NCBI GenBank assembly: GCA_013399305.1
Contig: VXAI01000164.1
Coordinates: 241,501 to 305,500 of the forward strand
Direction of reading: 5' to 3'
Length of the DNA: 64,000 bases
Origin: Rostratula benghalensis
Lineage: Eukaryota > Chordata > Aves > Charadriiformes > Rostratulidae
Shown: positions 38,101 to 49,438 of the stretch, piece after piece
How positions within the stretch are numbered: the stretch's first letter is position 1
How the letters are laid out: every line of letters starts with the position of its first letter
Program-made: the position numbers and the translations under genes
Notes under the pieces: model-generated
Seen by the model: only the letters and a program-made list of their open reading frames with translations
Databases searched by the model: none
What the model was told of the DNA's origin: nothing

Positions 38101-40340
38101 CTCCTGAGCTAACTCACCAGCCTGGTTTGATTGCACCCCTGCAACACTGGCACAGAAGAGAACACTGTGATGGTGACCCTGAGTATAAATATGGCCAGTG
38201 TAACATGATGAGGAGGGTGGACTGGGACTAGGGGAACCCCAGGGTGGACCCACCACACAGCACCAGTCACAGTGGGAGCACCACAGAGGAATAGCTACCC
38301 CATGGGAACCCATCAACCCAAGCTTGGCCACATCAGCAGAGTGCTCGAGCATCCTGTGGGCTCCTCACAGGCATGGGTAGGGTCTGCCCAGGCTTTTGTT
38401 TTGGAGAAAAAAACCTTACTTTTGCAGCACACCTGGTTTGTGCTTTCAAGAACATGGGGGTTTTTTTCACCCCATTTTTAAATTCTCTTGTTGCAGAATA
38501 TCTCAAGGGTAACCCAAATGTTATCACAAACTTTTCATGTAAAAAGGATCCAAGAAGGGTACAAGAAGGAGGCAAAAAAAAAAGGTAGACAAGGTGGACT
38601 TGGTTCCACTTTGCTTTTGTTTCATCTGCAAAATGAGGGTCCATTTTGCATTGGATGCAAATATAAATCAATCCCTCCCTGTTTTCATTCTGTCAAGACT
38701 TGCTAATTTTATCCGGCTGGCAAGATTGTCAGTATCAAAACAGATCTGTCCCATACCAGCCCACTTGAAGAGACCTTTGGGTCCCTCTGTCTCTGTTCTC
38801 CATTTCTCGGTGATTCCAGTTTTTAATCTGTTTCTCTTACATGGACTTTCCTTGCCCTTGTCTACTTATGGATCATTTCATCATCCTTCTGATGGCATCA
38901 TGTCACGTCTGTTTGCTTATACTAAACATGAGGAATATTTTATGGTACCTCATCAACCACATTGACTTTTTAGAATGATTTGTTCCTTCCTACTTCTTTT
39001 ACTCACTCATACAGGAGAGTTGTTCATGACAAAGATGAGACATTTCAAGGATGATTAGATGCTGTAGGAGCCTAGCACAAAATTACATCTTTTTGCCCTG
39101 CTGTGTTTTTAATGTGGTACCTCACTGACTTCCAAAGTCGTCAGCTGTTCACCCTTTTCTTCTGAAGACCTCCACAAAACAGAAAGTTAGATAAAATTCA
39201 TACTCAAACACAACTTCAGCAACACTTCAGAGACCAAATGGTCTAATCAGGTTTTATAACATTCAGGTTTACAAGTTAGTATGTCTGTGTTTATTTTTCA
39301 CATCACTGAAGGACACTTTGGTGTCCTGGAACCTCTGTCATAAGTCTGGATCTGCCTCTGTACACAGACTTATACATACCCCAGAGATCATCTATTTTCT
39401 TCTTGTTTCTGAGCATAAAATTTCTGTATAGGAATACATTTCCTTCTCCATCAAGGTGCTTCTAGACCACATGCTGGGCACTGCATAGTGCCCTGATGCA
39501 AAATACGAGTTGTTTATATTTTGACGATTTTCTTCATATATTTGCTGTCTCAAAGGGCTTACACTGTTACTGCAAGATGCATATAATTGCTTTTTGTGCT
39601 TTGCATTTCTCATTCTTGCACAACTGACTGTAAGATACATAAGTGAACACGTTATTTTTCTGTAGTGAAATCCAAAACAAACAGAAGCCTCTACACAAAC
39701 CTCACAAAAATCAGCTCTGAAGTTTGAGGCAGTTTTCTCACTTGCAAATAGACTGTCAGTATTCTTCCAATGAAGATTTCAGGTTCATCAAACTGTTTGT
39801 TACAGCTCTTCATTGCTCTGATTGCTATTCGTGTGCTTTGCGCTGGTGTTGAATTTTGTATATCTACTTCTGTGAGTTCTGCACAGCATTGAAATGACTG
39901 CTGATTCAGAAGGTAATGGGGATTTTTTTTTTTCCAGGTCAGTAAATACAAGCCTAGGATTCATCATGCAGACTGATGATGTTGAAAGACCAGCTTTATA
40001 CTTTCAGCCCTAAATAGGAAAGTCAGTCTGCTGTCTAAAAGGAGTAGAAAACAGGGGACTGGGAGGTAAAGCAATGGTCAGGCATTCCTTCAGTAAACTT
40101 TTCAAAGACTCACTTGCATTTGGAGTCTCATATTTGACATTTGGGAAACTCAAGATTTCTCCTTTGTCAAGGTTTTCTGCTATGGTGAAGTTTGGAATCA
40201 AAATTACGTACTTATTTCCTCCCCNNNNNCCCCCCAGTTTTTCCTTCTGAAACTTTAAAAAACAAAGGTTCTTGCGCCCAGGGAGCCACTCATGACAAAT
40301 CTTTTAGGACATAGCAACATATTTTTTATGTATTTTCATA
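35111..40340. other. long non-coding stretch, no gene recognised
   Basis: AT-rich sequence with many poly-A or poly-T interruptions (for example a T-rich run at 37715-37738). The segment 37800-38360 is GC-richer and contains TG/GTGG low-complexity sequence around 38040-38060, which gives a spurious His/Thr-rich open frame on the minus strand. A short acceptor/donor-bounded open segment at 37754-37810 is listed under findings. Confidence 0.5.
40225..40229. other. assembly gap (5 N)
   Basis: Five N bases inside a run of C (CCCC before, CCCCCC after). This is probably an unresolved poly-C or poly-G homopolymer; the true length is unknown. Confidence 0.98.
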
Positions 40341-40342
40341 GC

Positions 40343-41251
40343 TCAGTTGATAAAGATGTATGCATATGTATAAGTACATACATATATGTATACACGCACA
40401 CACATATATATATTAGAGGAATGCAAGATTTCCTTCACATCTATTAATGGTTTAAACTTTGTTTTCATGACCATAGATGTGGAGTTTGGAAGATTTATTG
40501 TATTCATGCTGCCCAAGAGCTGGAGACCCAAGACCACGGGATCTCTGCTGATAGCCACAGAAGAGGAATAGTGTGGAGCTGTAAAACCTGGTAGTCCACG
40601 CTGCAGAACTATTTTTGTCAAACCTGTGCTCTCCAGGTCAAGCTTGTCATGCCCAAATGCCCTTGTGCAATGCTCAGAATCCACTAAGTTAGTTGAACCT
40701 AGCAAAAATTTTGTGTCTTGGAAAGATGCCAGTGAGTCTCTGTGATACACTTGCACTCCTGTCTCTCCACAGCACTTGGTGTGGCAGCAGAGCCAGTACT
40801 CAGAGAACCAAGTGAAGTGCAAAAAGGCTTTTACGTTCCCCTTGCACATGTTGGGGTAAGATATGGCAATACTACACTCCCCCAGCCACATGAGAAGCCT
40901 GAGGCAAAATAGAAGTGCATGCACATCTCTGAAGGCCTAGACTGCAGCCCTAGCTACAGGAGAATCCTTCTTCTGCATAAACATAGGGATCTTGTTGGAA
41001 TAAATCTTCCTGAGAAATGCAAATTTGTGAGAAACTGCATGATTTCTGTGTTGCTGAGGCTTTCTGAACAGTAGCACCAGATGCCAAAAAAGAAGCAAGA
41101 GGAAAGTGTGAACCCAAACCAGCTTCCCAATGGCAAAGACAGAGATCGAGCCCATTCCTGTCACCTTCTTGTCTGCAGGGGCTGCTTCAGTCCCAAAGAC
41201 AGCAGTGAAGGAAAGTCTGCACCACCGTGTGTGGGGCACCCTCGTTTTCTG
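40343..41251 (-). other. long minus-strand open frame broken by one TAG; possible gene or pseudogene
   Basis: Reading the minus strand, one frame runs from just after a TGA (41252-41254) to a TGA at 40343-40345. That is about 300 codons with a single internal stop, a TAG at 40937-40939. An ATG at 41153-41155 has a good Kozak context (G at -3, G at +4). It begins MGSISVFAIGKLVWVH and is followed by a hydrophobic segment TFLLLLFWHLVLLF that could be a signal anchor or membrane helix. After the TAG the frame continues for 193 sense codons. These include a Cys-rich patch (WLCCHTKCCGE) and a protein-like stretch up to about 40430, then dissolve into a microsatellite-encoded Tyr/Val/Cys tail. I do not recognise the family. 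It may be a decayed gene, an unannotated single-exon gene with an allelic or assembly stop, or chance. Confidence 0.3.
40357..40414. repeat. TA/CA-type microsatellite
   Basis: An interrupted (TA)n/(CA)n/(CATA)n simple repeat. On the minus strand it encodes the Tyr/Val/Cys-rich end of the long open frame, showing that the frame's last ~20 residues are not ancestral protein sequence. Confidence 0.9.
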
Positions 41252-43850
41252 TCACAGTCTGCATCTTCACAGAAACTGTGAGATCCCACCCACAATTAAT
41301 GAGCAGGAAAAAAAAAAAAAAAAGGTATCCCAAACTGCTTTGTTTAATATGGAAAGTAGAAGTGACCATGGCTCCTGTCTCATTACCCTTTTGCAGTGAA
41401 AGACATCAGGAAAGACACAAATTGAAGAAAGCTGGAGGTCTCCAGGCTGACATATATTTTTAGGCAGCTTTTGCTGCTGCTCTTCTGCGTGGCCATTTCT
41501 GAGCTATTAGCTTCCTATTTTGGCCACCCATTTCATTGACAGTACATCTGCCAGTGTACTTAGGCACAACGTGCTGTAACCCACAAGGAGCAACGCTCAG
41601 AGTTGGAAACAGGTGGATGAAACCGAGCAGAGTATGAACGAGGGAAGAAACGCAACATCACAATCAACTCTCAGGTGGTAACCACCATGGCAGGGTGCAT
41701 TTGGAGGAGGAACAGCTAATGGGTTTACTTTGGTAACTTTGCTTTCCTTATATGCCAGGATCAGCAGAGGAAAACACGGAAGCACTCGGATCAGGCACAG
41801 GAGTGGGAGAAGAAGTGGGAACTGCCTCTGTTGCTGGGCTCCTGTCTGGGTATCAGAGCCCAGAGCCAGAGCTGGACAACAAAGTCTTGTGAAAGTGAAT
41901 GGAATAAGTTGGATGTGGAGGAAGAAGGTGAGCCAAGAACATGGAGTGGTGAAGAACATCAGCACAATTATCTCACCATCTACCTTCTGAACCTGAAGAA
42001 AGGTGGCTTGCAAGCACTGAAGGTGGAGATGAGTAGTGCGGGCAGGCGGGGATCGGGAAATCTGCAATATCCTGGCAGTACTCCTTGGAAATCTTATAAA
42101 GTAAAAATATTATTTTACTTTTGTGTAGATACAAAAGGAATAATTTTTTTGGCACCTCTCTCCATCCTTATTATTGTTGGTAATTGGCTGCAATTTAAAA
42201 CTAAAAAGCAGAGAAGAGAGGAAAGTGAGGTTTTAGAGTACTTGAGAGCACTTATTTTAAAACAGTTTGCTTAACATCTTGTGAGAGTGTTTGGAAACCA
42301 GATAGTCTTTTTTGTGTATTTTAACTGGACATTCTAACAAAATCTATGTGAACAGTATTGGTGCATGATACAGTATTTCCCACCCAGGATTAGTAGGATT
42401 TCAAATCAATAGCTTCAGGGCTAAAAGACGAGCACCTTCCACTTGAAACAAAGGAATAACTCATGCTATTAGCTGCTGCAGTAGAACATTCATGTTGGCC
42501 ACTTCCTTAGGCACGTTAAAGATCAATATAGTGCTAAGTAAGTTATGGTAGGGTAGCAGATATTTTCCTGATTGCTGCTTGTTGTACAGTACCTGGCACA
42601 AGGTTGGCATCCATGCAAAATTAGACTGTTAAAATAATTGTTAATGAATTACAGTTTGGGTTTATTTTGGGTTGGATTTTTTTATTATTATTATAGTAAT
42701 TCCATAATAGTCATAAGTATGAATTAATACTGCCTCAGGGTGTGTATGTGCTATGAGGAACTTCTCTGTGCTCCTCATCTAATAGAAACAGACTTGCCTG
42801 TAAGACATAAAGATGCTTGGTCACCTGAACTACAGACTTCACCCTCTGTTGTGACATAGACATGGCACCCAAAATTAATGTTTGGACTGATATGAAGATA
42901 GGAAATTTATTAATTCCCTATCCCTGGTGTAAACTTCTTCTTTAATTGTGGTCCAAAATCAGATTAGTATCTGAATACTTTTTTTTTGGTGCCCATTATA
43001 TGTAAAGGAAATCCATTCTATTAATCTCTCCTTCCTGTATGCTAGCAGTCCTGCAACTCAAGGTTCACATAATATTGTGTCCTCAACATCCATGCACTAC
43101 CATCATGCATGCAAGCAGGTAACGATTTTTCTTAGCCTCGTGTACTGAAAGTAGATGATTTGCTGTCACTTTTGAAACATCCTTGAACCTCTCATCAAGT
43201 TGTGCTTCATGCAGTATTGGTTTGGCATAGGGAATGCAGAATTGCCCCAACTTGCATGAGAAGCTGGGAACTGCTCCCAGATAACTGAGATGGGGGAAGG
43301 ACCTTGTCAAAGTGCAAGCAGCTTTGCACAGATGGCCTGTTTAGATTTGAACCAATTTCAGATTACGTTTGGACTTTTTTTCTATTTCTAAGTGTAAAGG
43401 AAAGTGCAGATCAAGGAACACGAGACACAGCTCTGAAAATGGATGTCCACTCACTCTAGGGAAATAAAACACATTTCCCTTGCATGTCCCTTCTTTCCAG
43501 CCTGTGTGGCATGCTTCCTGATCCAGGAATTTCTAGGGCTTAAAAGTGCTCATAATTTAGGATTTTTAACACTGAAAACCACCTAAGATTATCAGTAGTT
43601 TTCATGCCTTAATGTTAGTTATTTTTAATCTGGAGGTTAGAATGTATGAATAAAAAAAGGAGATGTGCTACTGGACATGGAGGGGAGGAGCAAGAAAAAA
43701 ACCCCAAGTATCATATTAATTTTTTAAGGGAAAAGTATGAAAAAATCCACACTTGCTGTTACAGAATTTGATTATTACTTTTTTTCCAAAAGTGGGGTTT
43801 TAAATTTCACTGTGAATTATTGAATTGTTTTGAATAGCAAATATATTTTT
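41252..43850. other. non-coding stretch, no gene recognised
   Basis: Holds an A16 run (41308-41323) and overlapping open frames on both strands around 41600-42270 (156 codons minus, 147 codons plus). Because both strands are open over the same bases and neither shows a domain, I treat them as chance. The remainder is AT-rich with no recognised element. Confidence 0.5.
41308..41323 (+). repeat. A16 homopolymer
   Basis: Sixteen A residues directly after GAGCAGG. No processed-transcript features were found upstream. Confidence 0.95.
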
Positions 43851-44560
43851 GGAAAATTATTCCATAATGAAATGCTATGATACAATAATATATGTAATAA
43901 AGTAAATTATGATAAATTATAGTGCATCTGACATTTAACTTCTTTTTTAAATAATTGTGTTTATACTTTCTCAGATGCACAGTTAGAGATAAAAAACATG
44001 CTAATTAAGTACTTTCTTTTTCAAAGACCTACACAAATATTTTTTTACTTTTCATACTTAATAGTCTACATGATAAAATTGTGGTGATTTTTATCAAAAG
44101 GAAAGCTGACCCTTTAAGATATGTTGACATCTTATGCAGTCTGTTAAATTGTATCAAAAATTGTTTAGACTGGAATAAAGTCTCTTAAAATATTATATAC
44201 AATATTTAACTAAACCATAGAGCCACATAAATTATCTTCCAATTTTATCATGTAATGATGTTGAGAAAAACCTTCCTATCAGTGAAGGAAACACTTATTT
44301 CTCCCTATCCTACTTAATCTTCTGCCTTGAAGGAGCTAGTAATAAACCTGTAATTCTGACAAGTTATTAATAGATTTGCAGTGCATTAAAAAGATGAAAG
44401 AATGATTGTGCATTTTAATTGGTAGGTTAACAAATATTTCACATTTTGAATTTTTCTCAGTATTCGTTGACATATTTGAATGTTTTTCACACAGTTTTAC
44501 AAGTTACTAAGGAATTAATGAATATATTTAAAGTCATAATCCATAAACCTTCAGGTTACA
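43850..44560. promoter_or_regulatory. AT-rich candidate conserved element with long-spaced inverted repeat
   Basis: AT-rich but not simple-repeat sequence with many homeodomain- and POU-like words (GCTAATTAAGT, TTAAATAATTG). It contains a perfect 10-bp inverted repeat: GTGCATCTGA at 43922-43931 and TCAGATGCAC at 43971-43980, with a 39-base loop. There are no open frames of note. It could be an enhancer or a structured non-coding RNA segment; conservation is untested. Confidence 0.25.
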
Positions 44561-44939
44561 TTCTAAAATATCTAAAATCATTCTGTAAGGAGAACTTAAC
44601 TTTTGTTTTGTCAAGGTTCTGACAAAAATATTGTAGTATCCATATTTTCAGGTGAAATTCTAAAAATAACGCTTGCAGAATTTTCTCTTTTTGGCCAGAA
44701 GAACGTGTTACACGCTACAAAGAACAGCACGCTTCAAAATTGTTCTGCAGTTTCAGTTGAAATACCTTTTCCTTACAGGTTACCAATTAATCCTTTTTCA
44801 GAAGTATATTAAGCTCCAATTCTGCAAACACTTAAACAAGAACTGCAAATAATGTCAGACTCAGGGATTTAAATGCTTCTAAAAAAGAATTAATGGTTGT
44901 GTCTAACTTGCAAGCAAAAACACAAGGGTGCAAAATCAG

Positions 44940-45075
44940 AGAACAATTATTTCATTATTTTGTGATTACAAATTGAATTCAGGTTCTGTAGAGTTGACTA
45001 AAATTACTGTTGCAGGTAATTACTTTGCTTCAATTAGTGCTATTAAAATAACAATTTTATGAGAAAGACAGAAGG
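44940..45075. promoter_or_regulatory. TAAT-rich candidate regulatory segment
   Basis: Within about 130 bp there are several homeodomain cores, among them GTGATTACAAATTG, GGTAATTACTTTG and CAATTAGTGC, in sequence that is not repetitive. This resembles vertebrate developmental enhancers. Evidence is motif density only. Confidence 0.2.
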
Positions 45076-45180
45076 TACGTCAATTCCATATTTTCATTTT
45101 TTTAATAAGGCTGTACATAAGAAAAAATACTGCAAGGGAGCAGAAAAAATCACTTCTCTCAAATCTATCCTGGAAATTCT

Positions 45181-45420
45181 TAGAATCATTGAATCATAGA
45201 ATCATAGAACTGTTAGAGTTGGAAGGGACCTTAAAGATCATGTAGTTCCAACCACCCTGCCTTGGGTGTCCCTTGGGCAGGGACACCTCCCACTAGAGCA
45301 GGTTGCTCAAAGCCCCATCCAGCCCGGCCTTCAACACTTCCAGGGATGGGGCTTCCACAACTTCTTTGGGCAATCTGTTCCAGTGTCCCACCATTTCTTC
45401 TAGAAATCCTTTTAGGCATC
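45181..45420 (-). mobile_element. CR1 LINE 3' end fragment, minus strand
   Basis: The reverse complement of a CR1 3' UTR. It begins with degenerate octamers (TAGAATCA, TTGAATCA, TAGAATCA, TAGAACTG), followed by GAGTTGGAAGGGACCTTAAA, CAGGGACACCTCCCACTAGA, GGTTGCTCAAAGCCCCATCC and the CTTCCAGGGATGGGGCTTCC word. Similarity fades after about 45390. Relative to the usual CR1 text it has an extra GGTGTCCC-containing piece that forms a palindrome with GGGACACC (45265-45287). Confidence 0.96.
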
Positions 45421-45898
45421 TGTTCTCCATGGGGCTAGTTGTATTGGGTTTTTTCAGTGCTTTTGACTTTTTTTTTTTTTTAAATACAATCTGTTATGCA
45501 TCATCATGCTTTGGGTCTTATGAGCATTTTTCACAAAGAGAGGAAGTGCGCAAGCACATCTAGAGTATTTTCTAACCTGTTCTTGAACCCTCAGCAAAGC
45601 TCTATTGATTTCAACAATGGAGATATTCTAAATCCCCTGATCTTCACAGAGATTTCAGTCCAGGTTTCAGTCCTCTTACCCAAGGCAGTGGCACTCCCTG
45701 TGTCCCAGCATCCAGGTCCAGGCTGGTGTAGCGTGATCAGGGCTGGGACCAGAGCTGCAGAGACGTCCAAAGGAGCTCTGTATCACCATTTGGCTTGGAC
45801 TTTGTTCCTCTGGAGATGCCAGGCATTCACATTCTCAATCTGGTGCGAACACAGTATTAGTCTAATCTGCACTTCTGCTAGAATATGACTAGAGTAAC

Positions 45899-45931
45899 TT
45901 TCTTTTTCTTTCTTTTTTTTTTCTTTCTTTC
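45899..45931 (+). repeat. (TTTC)n-type pyrimidine tract
   Basis: An imperfect CTTT/TTTC repeat with an internal T run. Simple repeat. Confidence 0.9.
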
Positions 45932-48106
45932 TAATTGGAAAATGGCTAAAAGTTATTCCTGACCTTTTTATCTCATCAGCAATGCCACTGCCTTTCTATT
46001 AATAACAGGCTTCGAGAGGTGTTTTGTCTGCACTGGCAGCAGAACTGCTATTCCTTACTCAGTTTGGTATCTGCAATTACAGTACTTTTCTCAAGTGCAA
46101 GAGACATCTATAAAAATCAAACCCATTTCCCTGCTTAACATCAGACGCAGTACGGTAGCTCACTGCAGCTTCCAGCTTACATTACTTTTTTCCATCTTTT
46201 TGTTGAAACTCTGTCTGCAGTGATTGTCAGCAAACATTTGCTATCAGTGAAGGTGAAGGACCCTCACTGAAGTGGCAGGAATAATGTACTTCGTCAAAGA
46301 GCATGTTAAATTTATTTAGCTTGGATGTTTACTGATGTCTTGGTTGAGACCTTCATCTCCTAACAATGTCCTACATTGCCAATACGTCTGCATCGTCCTT
46401 GAAGGCAATGCTAGTGAGAAGCTGGAGAAGGGACTCAGAGAGAGCTGGTTTTCATTTCCTAGGAGGCTTTAATTTCTTCCTTTTGGATGGATAGTGCTGG
46501 TGAGGCTGCTTTCATGTACCTAGTCTCCACGTGGTCTCAAGGCTTGTGAGGAGGTCACTTGAAATCTCTGACTTTCCCAGACAGAAGTAAGTATTAGCAG
46601 GGTGGCTTAAAAAGGATGAAGACGGTGTTGGTGCATCAGGGAGGATCAGAGAATACTCAATTTCAGCGAACTCCCAGGGATGCTCAACGATGTTGTCACT
46701 GTCTTTTCTTCACTCAGGTTTAGAAAAGCTGCTGCATCTTACAAGAGGCTAAATTTCTCAGCAGGCCCAGCAGTGAGTAAACTTCTTGTAAGCAGAGTTT
46801 CAGGCTGTCAATTACAAGCCCATTTCACTCTTCCATCCTCTTTCCAGAGGGTTTCCCTTTGCCAAGTCATCCGGGGGGCACTTGTCCTTTACCCATGTGC
46901 ATATCTTAGACCATGTCATGCCATTATGGATTTATTTTTTTTTTTTGGTATGTGTATGTCCACAGCAGTTTTCACAGGAGTGGAGAGGTCCTGACCAGCC
47001 CTCTGGGGGCAGCCAGTTGTGCTTTGTCCTCATCCCACATCTGGGCAGTCCCCTGGGGAGGAGCAAGAGTGCATTAGCAGATCCCCAAGCATCCCTGGTC
47101 CTTCCTGGCCCACCACATGACCCAGGGGACACCACACTCCCCACCAGCCTCACAGTAACTGTCTCTCCCCAAACCACACACCCAGTGGAGCTTTTTTCCC
47201 CATCGTAAAGCTAGTTCTGGCTCCAGCACCGCAGCAGCATCCCTTTCTTTTAACTCTATCTGGGAGAGTCTGTTGCCCACTGAGGGACTGGAGTGACATG
47301 GCAAGTGTCAGATGAGCCATCCTACCTGCCCGGTGCTGGCAGACAGGTCAATCCCCCACGAGGAAAGGGTTTTGGATGTAGGCACTGCAATAAACAACAA
47401 ATCAACTGTGAATCCGCAGTCATAGTTCTGCGGCTGTTTTCCTTGGAATGGTCTGCCTGGTGATAATCTGCAACAATAGTCCGCTTTTTTTTTTTTACCA
47501 CCGGCCTCTTGTTTTCTTCCATGAATTCTACATCACCTCTTGTGTTTTACCTTTCCTGACAAAACTGTTTCTCCTCATGACATGTAACTCTCCCCCAGGG
47601 CCACTTATGTAAGGTATTGCTGCTCGGTGTTTGCACAGCCCTACGTCTTGATCCCCCGTAGAGAGCACATTGTGTATCCTACTGGCAGCAAACAAAAGCA
47701 GCTTCCTATACAAAATACACAAGTCTTGGTTCTGTGCTTGCATTTTTAGGCAAACACCCTCCTGCTTTTGGGGACGCAAAGGAAGAAGGCTATCAGTACC
47801 CACTTTCCCGGTGATGCATGGCTCTCAATGGCAGAAAAAAAGTAAACCCTCCTAATAAGGATAAAAGAGTCTGCTTCCCTAGTCTGCATTGTATATGCAT
47901 CTTTCACACTTCACACAGTCCTACCATTTTAAATGCAAACAGCTCCTCTAGCTAGCAGCTTCATAGTAGTTTCAAAGACAAACACATTTGTTTTTTCTTT
48001 AAATGAATGTATTCATACTAGATAGCAGCAGAGGGGCTACCCTTTTCTCAGGAGGCTCCTTAAGTTTCAGCTAGTGAGATGGAGTAACACTTTCTTTAAA
48101 AAGGGG

Positions 48107-48122
48107 AAAAAAAAAAAAAAAA
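48107..48122 (+). repeat. A16 homopolymer
   Basis: Sixteen A residues after AAGGGG; simple homopolymer. Confidence 0.95.
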
Positions 48123-48703
48123 CAACAGGCAAAAATCCCACCTCTTAAAACCCCAAGTTCTGATGTGATATGTGATAGCTGATATGACTGTTGACACTCC
48201 TGTCATGAGGAAGGTGTTCTTGCAGGGGGGAAAAATTATCAAAACCTACTTTCCTCATTATCTCTTCCTCTCTGTGCCTGGATGATCTGTGTCTTCCCCT
48301 CTCCTGCCTTCCAGACTTCCCCTACACATGAGCTGTATTTTATGTAGCTGCACTGCAGTTTGCTCATTACAGGTGATGGACTAAGTCCCAGCAATTAAGC
48401 CAGAACCACAGCTATCCAAACTCTGGGCACTGGGGCTGGCTGGGGGTGGAAATGATCCTGCAAACTGCACTGTGCTCAGCACTTGATGACCAGCATGGCA
48501 GTCTGGGTGGCCACAGTACTTTGAGGCAGCTTGGCTGCATCCCTCTGGGCATCCCCGTGAGCCCTTGGGCCACCCAGGCACAGAATGCATCAGCTTCTGA
48601 CTAGATCAGGCTGATCTGATAAAGGCCGGTCACAGGGTATCCTGCTGCTCCCTTCCATTTTTCAGGGCCAGCACAAGAAATAAATGGGTTTCTGAGACCA
48701 GGT

Positions 48704-48717
48704 GCAACAGATGGCAG
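48704..48717 (+). promoter_or_regulatory. candidate CTCF motif, plus strand
   Basis: GCAACAGATGGCAG matches CCASYAGRKGGCRS at 12 of 14 positions. A weaker candidate than 32793-32806; motif evidence only. Confidence 0.2.
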
Positions 48718-49418
48718 GGATGTGAGGCTTTTTTGGTGACGTGGCAGGATGCACTCAGTGTCAAGGTCAAGGAAGGGTCTGGCTCCAAGGTTGGGTTGGT
48801 GTTTTACCCTGGGGGAGGGGAAGAAAAAATGGTCCCAGCTGGTTGGATAGAGGTTTTTTTGCTCTCAGATGGGGGATTTCTAAGTGAGCAGGAGCTGGGT
48901 TGTGCAGTGGTGAAGGAGCTCAGGAAAGCATGGGGGGAAGGCCAGGGTTGGCAAGGATGAGTGCAAAGGAAATAATTAATCCTTAACAAACGTGTGAGTG
49001 GGAGGCATAAGGGGCTGGCTGAGGAGAGATGGAGCAATATTGGAGAGGGAGAGGTTGGGAATTGAATGAAACAGCAAAAGAGTTGCACAGAGCTAAAAAG
49101 CAAAGCAAAACAAAACAAAACTTTCATTTGCCGTTACTGCAGATTGCTCCATTTTTTCCTACCCTGTCACACTAAAACACTCCCTGTAGCAGCCTCCAGC
49201 TCCTCGCCTACCTTCCAGTTTCTATCCTACAGCAATATCTCCCAAACTGCAAGGTACACCCCCTCTTGAGAAGGAAAGGGGAGCAGAACCCACAGGGAGA
49301 AGAACAAGAGATGCAAAAAGCATGTGAGTGCTTGACTGGCTCCCTGTCACTGAAACCCGGTCCCTCACAGGAAAAATTCCCAACTGCTCACTTTTATTCC
49401 TAAAACCAAATGCATAAG

Positions 49419-49438
49419 AAACTATATATATATAGTTT
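49419..49438. repeat. 20-bp perfect palindrome around (TA)6
   Basis: AAAC-(TA)6-GTTT is fully self-complementary. It is a TA microsatellite flanked by matching AAAC/GTTT and can form a cruciform or hairpin. Confidence 0.92.

Noticed and set aside
37912..38352. 146-codon minus-strand frame with a His/Thr run
   Set aside because: The run is encoded by a TG/GTGG low-complexity stretch around 38040-38060; no domain is visible.
41597..42274. Overlapping open frames of 156 codons (minus) and 147 codons (plus)
   Set aside because: Both strands are open over the same bases, which points to composition and not selection. Neither translation has recognisable features.
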